Below are positions 41,164 through 50,612 of a stretch of 64,000 bases of DNA, piece by piece; within the stretch, counting starts at the first letter, position 1, and the number at the start of each line of letters is the position of its first letter. A program made the translations under genes and the position numbers. The stretch comes from Flavobacteriaceae bacterium HL-DH10 (GTDB lineage Bacteria; Bacteroidota; Bacteroidia; Flavobacteriales; Flavobacteriaceae), in assembly GCA_031826515.1 (NCBI GenBank), contig CP134536.1:1066001-1130000 (forward strand), in the 5' to 3' direction. Under the pieces are notes generated by a model. That model made no database searches. It was not told the DNA's origin and worked only from the letters and a program-made list of their open reading frames with translations.

Positions 41164-44100
41164 TTAATTGATGTGTTTAGACAACCTTAAAATATCACCA
41201 AAAACACCTCTTGCCGTTACTTCTGATCCTGCTCCTGCACCTTGAATAACAATAGGTTGCTCACCATAGCTTTCTGTAAAAATTTCAAAAATAGCATCAC
41301 TTCCTTTTACATGTCCTAATGTACTATCTTCTGGTACAGATACTAATTTAACTTCTAAAGTTCCTTTGTCTTTTGATAAATCGCCCGATAAATCGCCAAC
41401 GTATCTTAACACATGCCCTGCTTCTTGATTATCTTTTATTTTTTGAAAGGCATCATCCAATACATCTAATTGTTTTAAAAATTCTGAAACGGAAATATCT
41501 CTATACGCTTCTGGAATTAAATTCTGAACTGATACATCTTCAAATTCATTATGCAAATCTAACTCTCTTGCTAAAATTAACAGCTTTCTAGCGACATCAT
41601 TTCCTGAAAAATCTTCTCTTGGATCGGGTTCTGTAAACCCTTTATCTATGGTTTCCTGTATAATCGCACTAAATGACTTGTCCTGAACCGAAAAATTATT
41701 AAATAAATAACTTAAAGTCCCCGAAAACACACCACGTATTCTAGTAATATTTTCTCCTGATTCATGTAATAATTTAATGGTATCAATTAACGGCAAACCT
41801 GCTCCAACAGTAGTTTCATATAAATATTGCTTATTATTTTCTTTTAGTTGTTCACGTAAATCTGTGTAAAATTCATGAGAAACCGTATTCGCTATTTTAT
41901 TAGACGACACCAAATCGAACCCAGCTTCTACAAACGCTATATAATTATCATGAAAATTAGGACTTGCTGTATTATCAACCGCTATTAAGTTTTCTAAATG
42001 ATTTGTTTTAGCAAATTCTATTACTGCTTCAACTGAACTTTCAAAAGACGAAGTTTGTATCGCTTTATTCCAATTTTCATCAACTCCCTTTTTATTTAAA
42101 AGTAGTTTTTTAGAATTGGCAATAGCGAACACATTTAAATTAACTCCTTTTCGTTTTTCAATATCATCTTTCGATTTTAAAATTTGATTGATAAGCGCTC
42201 CTCCAACACCTCCATGTCCAAAAACGGCAATGTTTATCTTTTTTGAAATGCCAAAAATCTCACCATGAATTACATTCATAGCTTTATGAAGTTGACTCTT
42301 TTTAACTACCAAACTTACATTTTTACCGGTAATGGTATTATTGAATAACAATGGTGTTATTTGATTTTTAATAAGCGCATTAAATGGTTTATGAAATGAA
42401 CTTAATTCAATACCAATGATGGAAATAACCGATACATCATCAATCACACCAATTTTATTAACATCTTGTGAATAAAAGTCATTTTCAAACTCGCGTTCTA
42501 AAGCAATAACAGCTTGAGTTGCTTGGTTTGCATTAATAATAAGTCCTATACCTCTTTCTGAAGATCCTTGAGAAACAATACTTACACTAATATCTTTACT
42601 CGCTAAAGCACCAAAAATTCTAGCATCAACACCACTTTTACCTAATAAACCACGCCCTTCTAAATTTAACAACGCCACATTATCTAAAACAGATAAGGAA
42701 GTAACCTCTTTAGCATTTGGTTTCGCGGTAATTAATGTACCTTCATCATCGGCATTAAAGGTATTTAAAATACGAAGATTAATATTTTTTTCAACTAAAG
42801 GAATAATGGTTTTGGCATGCAAAATTGTCGTTCCAAAATTTGCTAATTCATTGGCTTCACTAAACGACAATTCTCTTATTTTTTTAGCGTCTTCAACTAA
42901 ATCTGGATTAGCCGTATAAATACCATTTACATGGGTATAATTCTGTAATTCTTCAGCATCTAAATAATTTGCTAAAAGTGCTGCCGTATAATTACTGCCG
43001 TTTCTACCCAAAGTAGTGGTTTCATTTTTAGCATTTGAAGCAATAAAACCTGTTACAACATTTATAGCATCGTTACCTTTTTCTTTATAATATTTTTTGA
43101 CATTATCTTTTGATACTTGCTGAATAGGTTGCGCGTTACCAAAAGCATCATTTGTTTTTATTAACTCTCTAGAATCAACAGCAAACGCTTTTATATTCAA
43201 GTTATTTAATAACGCTGAAATGAGTTTAGCCGAAAGCAGTTCACCTTGTGCTAAAATTTCATCTTTTACTTTACTACTATAATCGCCTAATAAACTAACA
43301 CCTTCAAACAACTTATTTAAAATTGAAAATTCAGTTGAAAAATCAATCGTTTTTAAAGGTTCTATTTGGTAATCTTTAAATGCTTGTAATTCGTCTTTAT
43401 ACGATTTACCTTTTGAAGCTTTCTCTAAAATAGATTCTAAATCATCGGTCGCAGAACCTCTTGCAGAAACCACAACTGTTATTTTATCTCCTTCATTAAT
43501 CTTATGTTCAATAATTGAAATTACGGTGTTTAAACCGTTTCCGTTTGCTAAAGATTTCCCTCCAAACTTTAATACTTTCATGCGTCTTTTTTTAGAATTT
43601 GGCACAAAAATGCCTTCTATAATTTTTTCTAATTGATCGTACTCCATTAAAAAGGCATCGTGCCCGTGTACCGAATTAATTTCATTATAAGTCACATTCG
43701 GATTTGTTACTGCCAATTGTTTATGTGTTTGTCTGTTTTCTTCAGCTGTAAAAAACAAATCAGAGTCGACTCCAATAATATGAATGTTACCATGTATGTT
43801 TTCTAAAACATTAAAATCGGTTGGTCTGCTTTTAGTAACATCGATGGTTTTTAAAAGCTGATTCATCAATTTATAGGCCGATAACTGAAACCGTTCCTGT
43901 AATTTTTTACCGTGATGCAACAACCAACTTTCGACATTAAAAATTTCTAATTCCTCATTTTTTGATCGTTGAAAGCGTTCGTTAAAAGATTCTGGTGTAC
44001 GGTAACATAACATAGCGTGCATTCTGGCATCATGTACAGGGTTTCTAGAATTTAGCAAAAATTGCTCTTGTATTTGGCAATTAGCTATAAGCCAATCCGT

Positions 44101-44580
44101 AGATTTCCAATCGGTTGCTACCAATATTAAATGCTCTGTAATATCTGGACTTAATACAGCCATTTCCCAGGCAATTCCACCACCTAAAGAACCTCCTAAA
44201 ACAGCAAAAAGTGATTTTATTTTTAATTCTTTTAAACCTATTAAAAATATATTTGCAATGTCTCTAGCTACAAAATCTTTGTAATTATCAATCACAAAAC
44301 CATCAAAACCATTCCCAGGAATATTAAATGATAAAACAGTATAAATGGAGGTGTCAATAACTTTATCTTTGCCAACAACGTCTTTCCACCAGCCATGTTC
44401 ACCAGCTACCTCGCTATTTCCTGTTAAGGCATGGTTTACTAATACCACAGGTGCTGTACCTATAGGTCTACCAAACACTTGGTAACTTAACTTTATTTCA
44501 GTATTAAGCACGTTACTTTCGGTAACGTAATCTTTAATGATGATATGTTGTAATGGGTATTTCAATTTTTTATTTTTCAA
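41164..44580 (-). CDS. homoserine O-acetyltransferase - aspartokinase - homoserine dehydrogenase fusion
   Basis: This 1138-residue protein has three parts. Residues 1-330 are an alpha/beta hydrolase of MetX type (nucleophile Ser131 in GGSLGGG, acid near Asp274 in GVDSD, His307 in HGHDAF). Residues 334-775 are aspartokinase (KVLKFGGKS, GFIASN, TTLGRNGSNYTAALLA) with ACT domains. Residues 781-1138 are homoserine dehydrogenase (NIAVFGHGGVGG, ETTVGAGLPLIDTI, FTEPDPREDFSGNDVARKL). It takes aspartate to O-acetylhomoserine except for the semialdehyde dehydrogenase step. No ATG lies in the first 130 codons and a stop precedes the frame, so a TTG start at 44580 is called. Confidence 0.93.
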   Translation of the reverse strand: MKNKKLKYPLQHIIIKDYVTESNVLNTEIKLSYQVFGRPIGTAPVVLVNHALTGNSEVAGEHGWWKDVVGKDKVIDTSIYTVLSFNIPGNGFDGFVIDNYKDFVARDIANIFLIGLKELKIKSLFAVLGGSLGGGIAWEMAVLSPDITEHLILVATDWKSTDWLIANCQIQEQFLLNSRNPVHDARMHAMLCYRTPESFNERFQRSKNEELEIFNVESWLLHHGKKLQERFQLSAYKLMNQLLKTIDVTKSRPTDFNVLENIHGNIHIIGVDSDLFFTAEENRQTHKQLAVTNPNVTYNEINSVHGHDAFLMEYDQLEKIIEGIFVPNSKKRRMKVLKFGGKSLANGNGLNTVISIIEHKINEGDKITVVVSARGSATDDLESILEKASKGKSYKDELQAFKDYQIEPLKTIDFSTEFSILNKLFEGVSLLGDYSSKVKDEILAQGELLSAKLISALLNNLNIKAFAVDSRELIKTNDAFGNAQPIQQVSKDNVKKYYKEKGNDAINVVTGFIASNAKNETTTLGRNGSNYTAALLANYLDAEELQNYTHVNGIYTANPDLVEDAKKIRELSFSEANELANFGTTILHAKTIIPLVEKNINLRILNTFNADDEGTLITAKPNAKEVTSLSVLDNVALLNLEGRGLLGKSGVDARIFGALASKDISVSIVSQGSSERGIGLIINANQATQAVIALEREFENDFYSQDVNKIGVIDDVSVISIIGIELSSFHKPFNALIKNQITPLLFNNTITGKNVSLVVKKSQLHKAMNVIHGEIFGISKKINIAVFGHGGVGGALINQILKSKDDIEKRKGVNLNVFAIANSKKLLLNKKGVDENWNKAIQTSSFESSVEAVIEFAKTNHLENLIAVDNTASPNFHDNYIAFVEAGFDLVSSNKIANTVSHEFYTDLREQLKENNKQYLYETTVGAGLPLIDTIKLLHESGENITRIRGVFSGTLSYLFNNFSVQDKSFSAIIQETIDKGFTEPDPREDFSGNDVARKLLILARELDLHNEFEDVSVQNLIPEAYRDISVSEFLKQLDVLDDAFQKIKDNQEAGHVLRYVGDLSGDLSKDKGTLEVKLVSVPEDSTLGHVKGSDAIFEIFTESYGEQPIVIQGAGAGSEVTARGVFGDILRLSKHIN

Positions 44581-44585
44581 TTAAC

Positions 44586-44614
44586 ACCTGCAAGATTTTT
44601 AAAACCTCGCAGGT
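44586..44614. repeat. dispersed hairpin repeat, ACCTGCAAG family
   Basis: ACCTGCAAGATTT and AAAACCTCGCAGGT form an imperfect hairpin that fills the 43-base gap between the sulfhydrylase and the MetX fusion genes. It may attenuate or separate them. Confidence 0.6.
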
Positions 44615-44623
44615 CTCAACTAT

Positions 44624-45898
44624 TTAAATTTTACTGAATGCTTCTTTTAAATCGGCTTTCAAATCTTCTATATCTTCTATTCCAACTGATAATCGTATTA
44701 AATCTTTTGGAGCACCTGCAGCATCTTGTTCTGCATCTGTTAATTGTTGATGCGTTGTACTTGCAGGGTGAATAATTAGTGATTTTGTATCACCTATATT
44801 AGCTAATAAAGAAAATAATTTCGAGTTATCGGCAATAGCTTTTGCTGCGTCAAATCCGCCTTTTGCACCAAAAGTAACAATTCCACTTTGTCCTTTTGGC
44901 AAATATTTATCAGCTAAATCTTTATACTTGCTAGATGCTAATCCTGGATAATTAACCCAAGCTACTTCATCTTGTTGTTCTAACCATTTTGCCAACTCTA
45001 AAGCGTTTGCACTATGCTGTTTTATTCTTACTGGTAAAGTTTCTAAACCCTGAATAATCTGAAAGGCATTAAACGGACTTAAAGCGCCACCAAAATCTCT
45101 TAAACCTTCTAAAATCAACTTAAAAGTATAAGCGGCTGCACCTAAAGCTTCACTATACACTAAACCATGGTAACCCGCTGATGGCTCTGTAAATTCTGAG
45201 AATTTACCGTTTGTCCAATCAAAGGTTCCTGCATCAATAATAGCGCCACCAAGAGACGTTCCTTGTCCGCCAATATATTTAGTTAACGAGTGTATTACAA
45301 TATTTGCACCATGCTCAATAGGATTTAATAATGCTGGAGTTGCCACCGTATTATCTACAATAAAAGGAACACCTGCTGCTTTTGCGTGTACCGAAATAGC
45401 TTTTAAATCTAACACATCTAATTTAGGGTTCCCTAAAGATTCTACAAAAAACGCTCTCGTATTATCTTGTACTGCTTTTCCAAAATTTTCCGGATTATCG
45501 GCATCTACAAAAGTTGTTGTAATTCCTAATCTTGGAAGCGTCACTTTTAATAAATTATATGTTCCACCGTATAAACTACTAGACGCAACAATATGATCGC
45601 CTGCTTTTAACAGGGTTAATAATCCCGTTGAAATAGCTGATGTACCTGAAGCAAAAACTACGGCGCCCACACCACCTTCTAAAGCAGCTAAACGCTCTTG
45701 TAAAATTTGATTGGTTGGGTTGTTAAGCCTCGTGTATATAAATCCTAATTCTTGTAATGAAAACAAGTTTGCTGCATGTTCAGAATTATTAAAAACATAC
45801 GATGATGTTTGATAAATAGGAACAGCTCTTGTTCCTCCTGTTGCAGCCGTATCATGACCTGCATGTAATGCGTTTGTTGCGAATTTTTGTGTACTCAT
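44624..45898 (-). CDS. O-acetylhomoserine sulfhydrylase (homocysteine synthase)
   Basis: A 424-residue PLP enzyme of the Cys/Met family. The long form, the start KFATNALHAGHDT, YTRLNNPTNQILQERLAALEGG, the PLP lysine in IHSLTKYIGGQGTSLGG, and the ending RLSVGIEDIEDLKADL are typical of O-acetylhomoserine (thiol)-lyase. It makes homocysteine from O-acetylhomoserine and sulfide, linking the sulfate pathway to MetH. It follows a SAM-I riboswitch and is the first gene of the unit that continues into the MetX fusion. Confidence 0.94.
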   Translation of the reverse strand: MSTQKFATNALHAGHDTAATGGTRAVPIYQTSSYVFNNSEHAANLFSLQELGFIYTRLNNPTNQILQERLAALEGGVGAVVFASGTSAISTGLLTLLKAGDHIVASSSLYGGTYNLLKVTLPRLGITTTFVDADNPENFGKAVQDNTRAFFVESLGNPKLDVLDLKAISVHAKAAGVPFIVDNTVATPALLNPIEHGANIVIHSLTKYIGGQGTSLGGAIIDAGTFDWTNGKFSEFTEPSAGYHGLVYSEALGAAAYTFKLILEGLRDFGGALSPFNAFQIIQGLETLPVRIKQHSANALELAKWLEQQDEVAWVNYPGLASSKYKDLADKYLPKGQSGIVTFGAKGGFDAAKAIADNSKLFSLLANIGDTKSLIIHPASTTHQQLTDAEQDAAGAPKDLIRLSVGIEDIEDLKADLKEAFSKI

Positions 45899-46119
45899 TT
45901 TTCTAATTTATTTTAGTTAGATTCCCGTATTTTCGAGAATTACAATTTAAAAAGAAACTTCGACATAAAATATCTTAGACTCTTTTTTCCTATTAAACCA
46001 AAAGCCAAATGCATCAAAATTTGATGTACTTAATAGAAAAATGTTAAAAAGAATTTTAAAATTACAGTGAAGTAATTTCTTTTGGTTATCTATCCAAATA
46101 CCAATAAATGAATTGGTAA

Positions 46120-46212
46120 TTTAAGTAGAATTTAGCACCTTCTTTAATAAATTTAAAGGGTTGCTAAGGTTTCACAGGGTCTAATCCCTCCGCCTTTCTT
46201 GATAACATTTCA
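46120..46212 (-). promoter_or_regulatory. SAM-I riboswitch upstream of the O-acetylhomoserine sulfhydrylase gene
   Basis: On the minus strand: TTATCAAGAAAGGCGGAGGG, ATTAGACCC, GAAACCTTAGCAACCC, a variable arm, then AAGGTGCTAAATTCTAC. This is a second full SAM-I core, closely matching the one at 29045..29130. Downstream, AAATTAC/GTAATTT (near 46055..46075) followed by a T-rich stretch could be a weak terminator. The 45899..46302 gap holds this riboswitch and small palindromes such as CATCAAAATTTGATG at 46012..46026. Confidence 0.95.
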
Positions 46213-46302
46213 GTAAGTGTTTGAACTTTGTGAATGCAAATATTCGTTCAGAAAAAGTTAATATCCAAATTTTTTGATAGAAATTTTATATTAACTTCAT
46301 TA

Positions 46303-47853
46303 TTATCGATTATACTTCATCTCATAAAACTTATTTCTAATAACAAGTCCTATTGGTCTATTCTGAATTTTAGACTCTAACCACGAGATAATATCTAAAT
46401 ACAAAAAGGCGCGACTTTGATAAGGATCGTCCTCGTATGTTTTTAATTTTTTGTGAAGCTTAATAAATTCATTTTTAACTTCATTAGGGTAAATATCCCC
46501 CAAGCCTCTCAAAAACTTAATAAATTCTTTTTGCACCTCATACAAATCTTCCATTTTAATTAAAAACTTATACGTGCTTCTAATTAAAACATCTAGATTA
46601 TAATCCAGTCCCGCTTCATAATGTGCTACCAAATTTAATATTCTTGAAAAACACAATAAATCTTCACGCATTTGCAACGATTTATTACTAATTATTTTTT
46701 CTAAATAATATATGCACTTTTTGTTTTCACCAGCACCAAAATACATACTAGCAATCTTATAATAAAACACCATAACGTGATGTTCGTCAATACGATTTTG
46801 ATAATTTTTTAAACGTTCTAGAACCTCATTAATTAAAGGTAAGCCTTCTTCAAAACTTCCTTCAATAAAATGCAAATTGAATTTATTATTATAAATAAAC
46901 AAGAATGCTAAACTTTCATTATTATCATCAAGAGGAAACCATTTTTCTTTAGTAACTTCTTCTAATCTATTAAGAGAAAATTTAAACTTTTCATGCTGTT
47001 TTAAATAAAATAAAGATTCTAGCAAATAATGATTTCCTCTTAAAAAAAAGACTGGATTTAAAACAATCATATCTCTATTTTCATAAAATAAATCCACCCA
47101 TTTTGAAGCATACTTATAGCATGACAAAAAATCTACGGTTAAAAAGCTATACCATAATCTGGCTTTATAAAGCCACAATTTTTCTCTAAAGCCTAGTTTA
47201 TTAATATCGTATTTTGGAAGCCTATCATTAAAATATTTTGTTACAACCTGATGCTCTTCATCATTTTTAATGTAACCTGTTTTTAAAAACAACCCATATA
47301 ACTGTAATGACAAATTTGAAAGTTTACTGGCTAACACGTTTTGCTGACTTAATTCTTTAGCTTGAATTGAAAGTTCATCTGCTCTAGTACTAAGACTTCT
47401 TGTAATATATTGGGATTCAATAACTTTTTCAAGCTCTACTATTTCGTATGCCACATTTTTTTCCTCATTTACAATGGCCAAATTTTTGGCTTTATCCAAA
47501 ATTTTTAAACTTTGCTTATATAAGCCTTTATGATATAAAATGGTTGCAAAATCTAATTGTTCCCTGATTTGAATTCTGATGGTTTGATGCGAAGGGTTTA
47601 ATCGTAAACTAATTAAAATCTGTTTATACAGATGTGCTTTTAGATTAGATAATTGTTGTTTTTTTACAATCCCTTTTTTTAAAATAGTGACTTCATCATA
47701 AACAGAAAGCTTATCTAGAATATTAAATAACGTTAAAAATTTTGAGTCTTCATTAACGCCTAATCTTCCTACATAAAGCTTAAATTGTCTCTTTTCAGAT
47801 TTAGACAACGACTTTATTAACACAAACAAATTATCTTTTTGCTCTCTTGTCAT
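46303..47853 (-). CDS. conserved helical protein of unknown function
   Basis: I do not recognise a named family. The 516-residue protein is strongly alpha-helical and soluble, with no signal peptide. Repeated helix pairs with Tyr/Leu/Ala at TPR-like spacing (YHKGLYKQSLKILDKAKNLA, YYKIASMYFGAGENKKCIYY) suggest a TPR-like solenoid, and the start (TREQKDNLFVLIKSLSKSEK) resembles a basic N-terminal helix. It is transcribed divergently from leuA across a 148-base gap, so a regulatory or scaffolding role next to leucine genes is possible but unsupported. A -7 box TAACTTTG lies near 47907. Confidence 0.7.
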   Translation of the reverse strand: MTREQKDNLFVLIKSLSKSEKRQFKLYVGRLGVNEDSKFLTLFNILDKLSVYDEVTILKKGIVKKQQLSNLKAHLYKQILISLRLNPSHQTIRIQIREQLDFATILYHKGLYKQSLKILDKAKNLAIVNEEKNVAYEIVELEKVIESQYITRSLSTRADELSIQAKELSQQNVLASKLSNLSLQLYGLFLKTGYIKNDEEHQVVTKYFNDRLPKYDINKLGFREKLWLYKARLWYSFLTVDFLSCYKYASKWVDLFYENRDMIVLNPVFFLRGNHYLLESLFYLKQHEKFKFSLNRLEEVTKEKWFPLDDNNESLAFLFIYNNKFNLHFIEGSFEEGLPLINEVLERLKNYQNRIDEHHVMVFYYKIASMYFGAGENKKCIYYLEKIISNKSLQMREDLLCFSRILNLVAHYEAGLDYNLDVLIRSTYKFLIKMEDLYEVQKEFIKFLRGLGDIYPNEVKNEFIKLHKKLKTYEDDPYQSRAFLYLDIISWLESKIQNRPIGLVIRNKFYEMKYNR

Positions 47854-48001
47854 AGTTATAAAAACAATGTTAATATATTGATTTTCAAAATATTGAATAA
47901 GCTAACTCAAAGTTAAACATCGTAATAATTGCGAGTTGAATTCTCTATTTAAGAAACCAAAATATACATTCGTAATACAATAAGAAAATATATTTTAATA
48001 A

Positions 48002-49177
48002 ATGTCTGATAATAAGGTCCAAATTTTTGATACAACACTTCGCGATGGCGAACAAGTCCCAGGTTGTAAACTAAATACTGAACAGAAATTAATTATTGCT
48101 GAACAGCTTGATAATTTAGGAGTGGATATTATTGAAGCAGGTTTCCCTGTGTCTAGTCCTGGCGATTTTAAATCGGTTGAAGCCATTTCTAAAATTGTAA
48201 AACATGCAACGGTTTGTGGTTTAACACGATCTGTTGAAAATGATATAAAAGTAGCAGCTGAAGCTTTAAAATATGCTAAATTACCAAGAATTCATACTGG
48301 TATTGGAACATCTGATTCTCATATAAAATTCAAATTTAAATCGACTCAAGACGATGTATTGGAACGTGCTGTTAAAGCGGTAAGTTACGCCAAATCTTTT
48401 GTTGAAGATGTTGAGTTTTATGCAGAAGATGCTGGAAGAACTGATAATGAATATTTAGCTCGTGTTTGCGAAGCTGTTATAAAAGCAGGAGCCACTGTTT
48501 TAAACATTCCAGATACTACTGGATACTGTTTGCCTCATGAATATGGTGCAAAAATTAAATATTTAAAAGAAAATGTTAAAGGCATTGATAAAGCTATTTT
48601 ATCTTGTCACTGTCATAACGATTTAGGATTGGCTACAGCTAACTCTATAGAAGGTGTTATTAACGGCGCTAGACAAATTGAATGTACCATTAATGGTATT
48701 GGAGAACGCGCAGGAAATACAGCCTTAGAAGAAGTGGTTATGATTTTAAAACAACATCCTTACCTTAACTTAGATACCGGTATAAAAACTGAAATGCTTT
48801 ATGGCTTAAGTCAATTAGTATCGGAGAGTATGGGTATTTATACGCAGCCAAATAAAGCCATTGTAGGCGCAAATGCATTTGCACATAGTTCTGGGATTCA
48901 TCAAGATGGGGTAATTAAAAATCGTGAAACATACGAAATTATAGATCCAAAAGATGTTGGCGTAACAGAATCTGCTATTGTATTAACAGCAAGAAGTGGT
49001 AGAGCTGCTTTAGCTTACAGAGCTAAAAATGTAGGATACGAATTAACAAAACTTCAATTAGACGAAATTTATACAAGTTTTTTAGATTTTGCTGATAAGA
49101 AAAAAGAAGTCGTTGATTCTGATATCCATATAATAATAGAAAACAGCAGGTTATACAAAGAAATTGTTTCCTCTTAA
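48002..49177 (+). CDS. leuA: 2-isopropylmalate synthase, short form
   Basis: LeuA condenses acetyl-CoA with 2-oxoisovalerate. The 391 residues contain the HMGL-like TIM barrel ([13 protein letters not shown] at 9-21, metal-site [25 protein letters not shown]) and the helical subdomain ([13 protein letters not shown]). It ends where the usual C-terminal allosteric domain of about 120 residues would begin, so direct leucine feedback by that domain is not possible. Homocitrate or citramalate synthase are alternatives within the superfamily, but the adjacent leuB supports LeuA. Confidence 0.88.
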   Translation: MSDNKVQIFDTTLRDGEQVPGCKLNTEQKLIIAEQLDNLGVDIIEAGFPVSSPGDFKSVEAISKIVKHATVCGLTRSVENDIKVAAEALKYAKLPRIHTGIGTSDSHIKFKFKSTQDDVLERAVKAVSYAKSFVEDVEFYAEDAGRTDNEYLARVCEAVIKAGATVLNIPDTTGYCLPHEYGAKIKYLKENVKGIDKAILSCHCHNDLGLATANSIEGVINGARQIECTINGIGERAGNTALEEVVMILKQHPYLNLDTGIKTEMLYGLSQLVSESMGIYTQPNKAIVGANAFAHSSGIHQDGVIKNRETYEIIDPKDVGVTESAIVLTARSGRAALAYRAKNVGYELTKLQLDEIYTSFLDFADKKKEVVDSDIHIIIENSRLYKEIVSS

Positions 49178-49257
49178 TCGAATAAATTAATAGATTTTCT
49201 CAAAAATAACTTTATTTAAATTATATTTCCTTCAAAAGAAGGTTTAAACCATTATAA

Positions 49258-50376
49258 ATGAAATTAAATATTGCCGTTTTACCAGGCGATGGTATAGGTC
49301 CAGAAGTTACAGCACAAGCCGTTAAGGTTTTGAAAGCTATAGCTATGGAGTTTAACCACGTATTTACTTTCGATTATGGTTTAGTAGGGGCTTCTGCTAT
49401 AGACAAAACAGGTATTCCGCTACCAGAAGCAACCATTAGCACTTGTGAAAAGGCTGACGCTGTTTTGTTTGGCGCTATTGGAAATACAAAATACGATATC
49501 GACCCGAATACTAAAATAAGACCTGAACAAGGCCTTTTAGGACTTCGAAAAACACTTGATCTTTATACAAATATTAGACCTGTTATAGCTTACGAAGATT
49601 TGCTTAACAAATCATCTTTAAAGAAAAGCCAAATTAAAGATACCAACATTCTAATTTACAGAGAATTGACAAGTGGTATTTATTTTGGTGAAAAAAAATT
49701 AAGCGAAGATGGTAATACCGCTTCTGATATTTGTCAATATACACGCCATGAAATAGAACGTATTGCTCATTTAGCATTTCAAGCGGCGCAATCAAGAAAA
49801 CGCAAACTAACCTTAGTTGATAAAGCTAATGTTTTAGAAAGCTCACGTCTTTGGCGTAGAATAGTTCAAGAATTAGCACCTCAATATCCAGATGTTAAAG
49901 TAACATACATGTATATTGATAATGCCGCCATGGAACTTATTATTAAACCAAGACAATTTGATGTTATTTTAACAGAAAACATGTTTGGAGATATTTTATC
50001 TGAAGAAGCCAGTGTTATTGTAGGCTCTATAGGCTTATTAGCATCGGCATCTATTGGTAAAGATCATGCCATGTTTGAGCCCATTCACGGTGCATATACC
50101 AAAGCTGCTAATAAAGGTATTGCAAACCCCATAGCTTCTATTTTATCAGCAGCTATGTTACTAGACCATTTTGGTTTAGACGACGAAGCAGCTTTAATAC
50201 GAGAAGCTGTAGACAAATCGTTAAAATTACATATTACCACACCAGATTTAAATACTAAATACGATAATATAACAACCACCAAAGTTGGCGATTTTATTGA
50301 GGATTTTATTAATAATCCTGATGAGACCAACTTAAACTTTACCAATATACATTTAGGACAGTCCACAATTATTTAA
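49258..50376 (+). CDS. leuB: 3-isopropylmalate dehydrogenase
   Basis: LeuB oxidises 3-isopropylmalate with NAD. The 372-residue protein has LPGDGIGPEVTAQAV (8-22), RPEQGLLGLRK, RELTSGIYFG, KANVLESSRLWRR, MLFGDILSDEAS-like NMFGDILSEEAS, and EPIHGAYTKAANKGIANP. It follows leuA after 80 bases and is closed by the terminator at 50421. The isopropylmalate isomerase genes leuC and leuD, normally neighbours, are not in the window. Confidence 0.95.
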   Translation: MKLNIAVLPGDGIGPEVTAQAVKVLKAIAMEFNHVFTFDYGLVGASAIDKTGIPLPEATISTCEKADAVLFGAIGNTKYDIDPNTKIRPEQGLLGLRKTLDLYTNIRPVIAYEDLLNKSSLKKSQIKDTNILIYRELTSGIYFGEKKLSEDGNTASDICQYTRHEIERIAHLAFQAAQSRKRKLTLVDKANVLESSRLWRRIVQELAPQYPDVKVTYMYIDNAAMELIIKPRQFDVILTENMFGDILSEEASVIVGSIGLLASASIGKDHAMFEPIHGAYTKAANKGIANPIASILSAAMLLDHFGLDDEAALIREAVDKSLKLHITTPDLNTKYDNITTTKVGDFIEDFINNPDETNLNFTNIHLGQSTII

Positions 50377-50420
50377 TTATTTGAGTTAGTCACCAAAAAC
50401 AAAATTATTGGGATTCCTTT

Positions 50421-50449
50421 AAAGCGCATTTTTTCAAATGCGCTTTTTT
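50421..50449 (+). terminator. intrinsic terminator of leuA-leuB
   Basis: AAAGCGCATTT and AAATGCGCTTT flank TTTC, followed by a T-run; it lies 45 bases after the leuB stop. Confidence 0.92.
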
Positions 50450-50570
50450 ATTTGGGAGTTACCCCGAAAAGGGGTTGGGACTTGTAATTTATCTTGAGCG
50501 AAGTCGAAAGGTTATAATCTTTTTGTTCATACCTCTCAAAAAGTATTTTCATTGCAATCTCTAACGAAGA

Positions 50571-50596
50571 ATGAGGAAATTTCTAAATTTCCTCAT
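50571..50596. terminator. long palindrome after argH, possible terminator
   Basis: ATGAGGAAATTT and AAATTTCCTCAT form a 12-bp perfect hairpin with two central bases, 17 bases past the argH stop. The following bases on the minus strand are TCTTCG, not a clean T-run, so termination is uncertain. A variant of the TCGACTGCGCTC repeat (50493..50511) and CCCCGAAAAGGGG lie between it and the leuB terminator. Confidence 0.5.
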
Positions 50597-50612
50597 AAAA
50601 ACAAGCAAACTT

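Noticed and set aside
47854-48001. Search for a Leu-rich leader peptide before leuA
   Set aside because: Only a four-codon frame occurs and there is no terminator in the 148-base gap.
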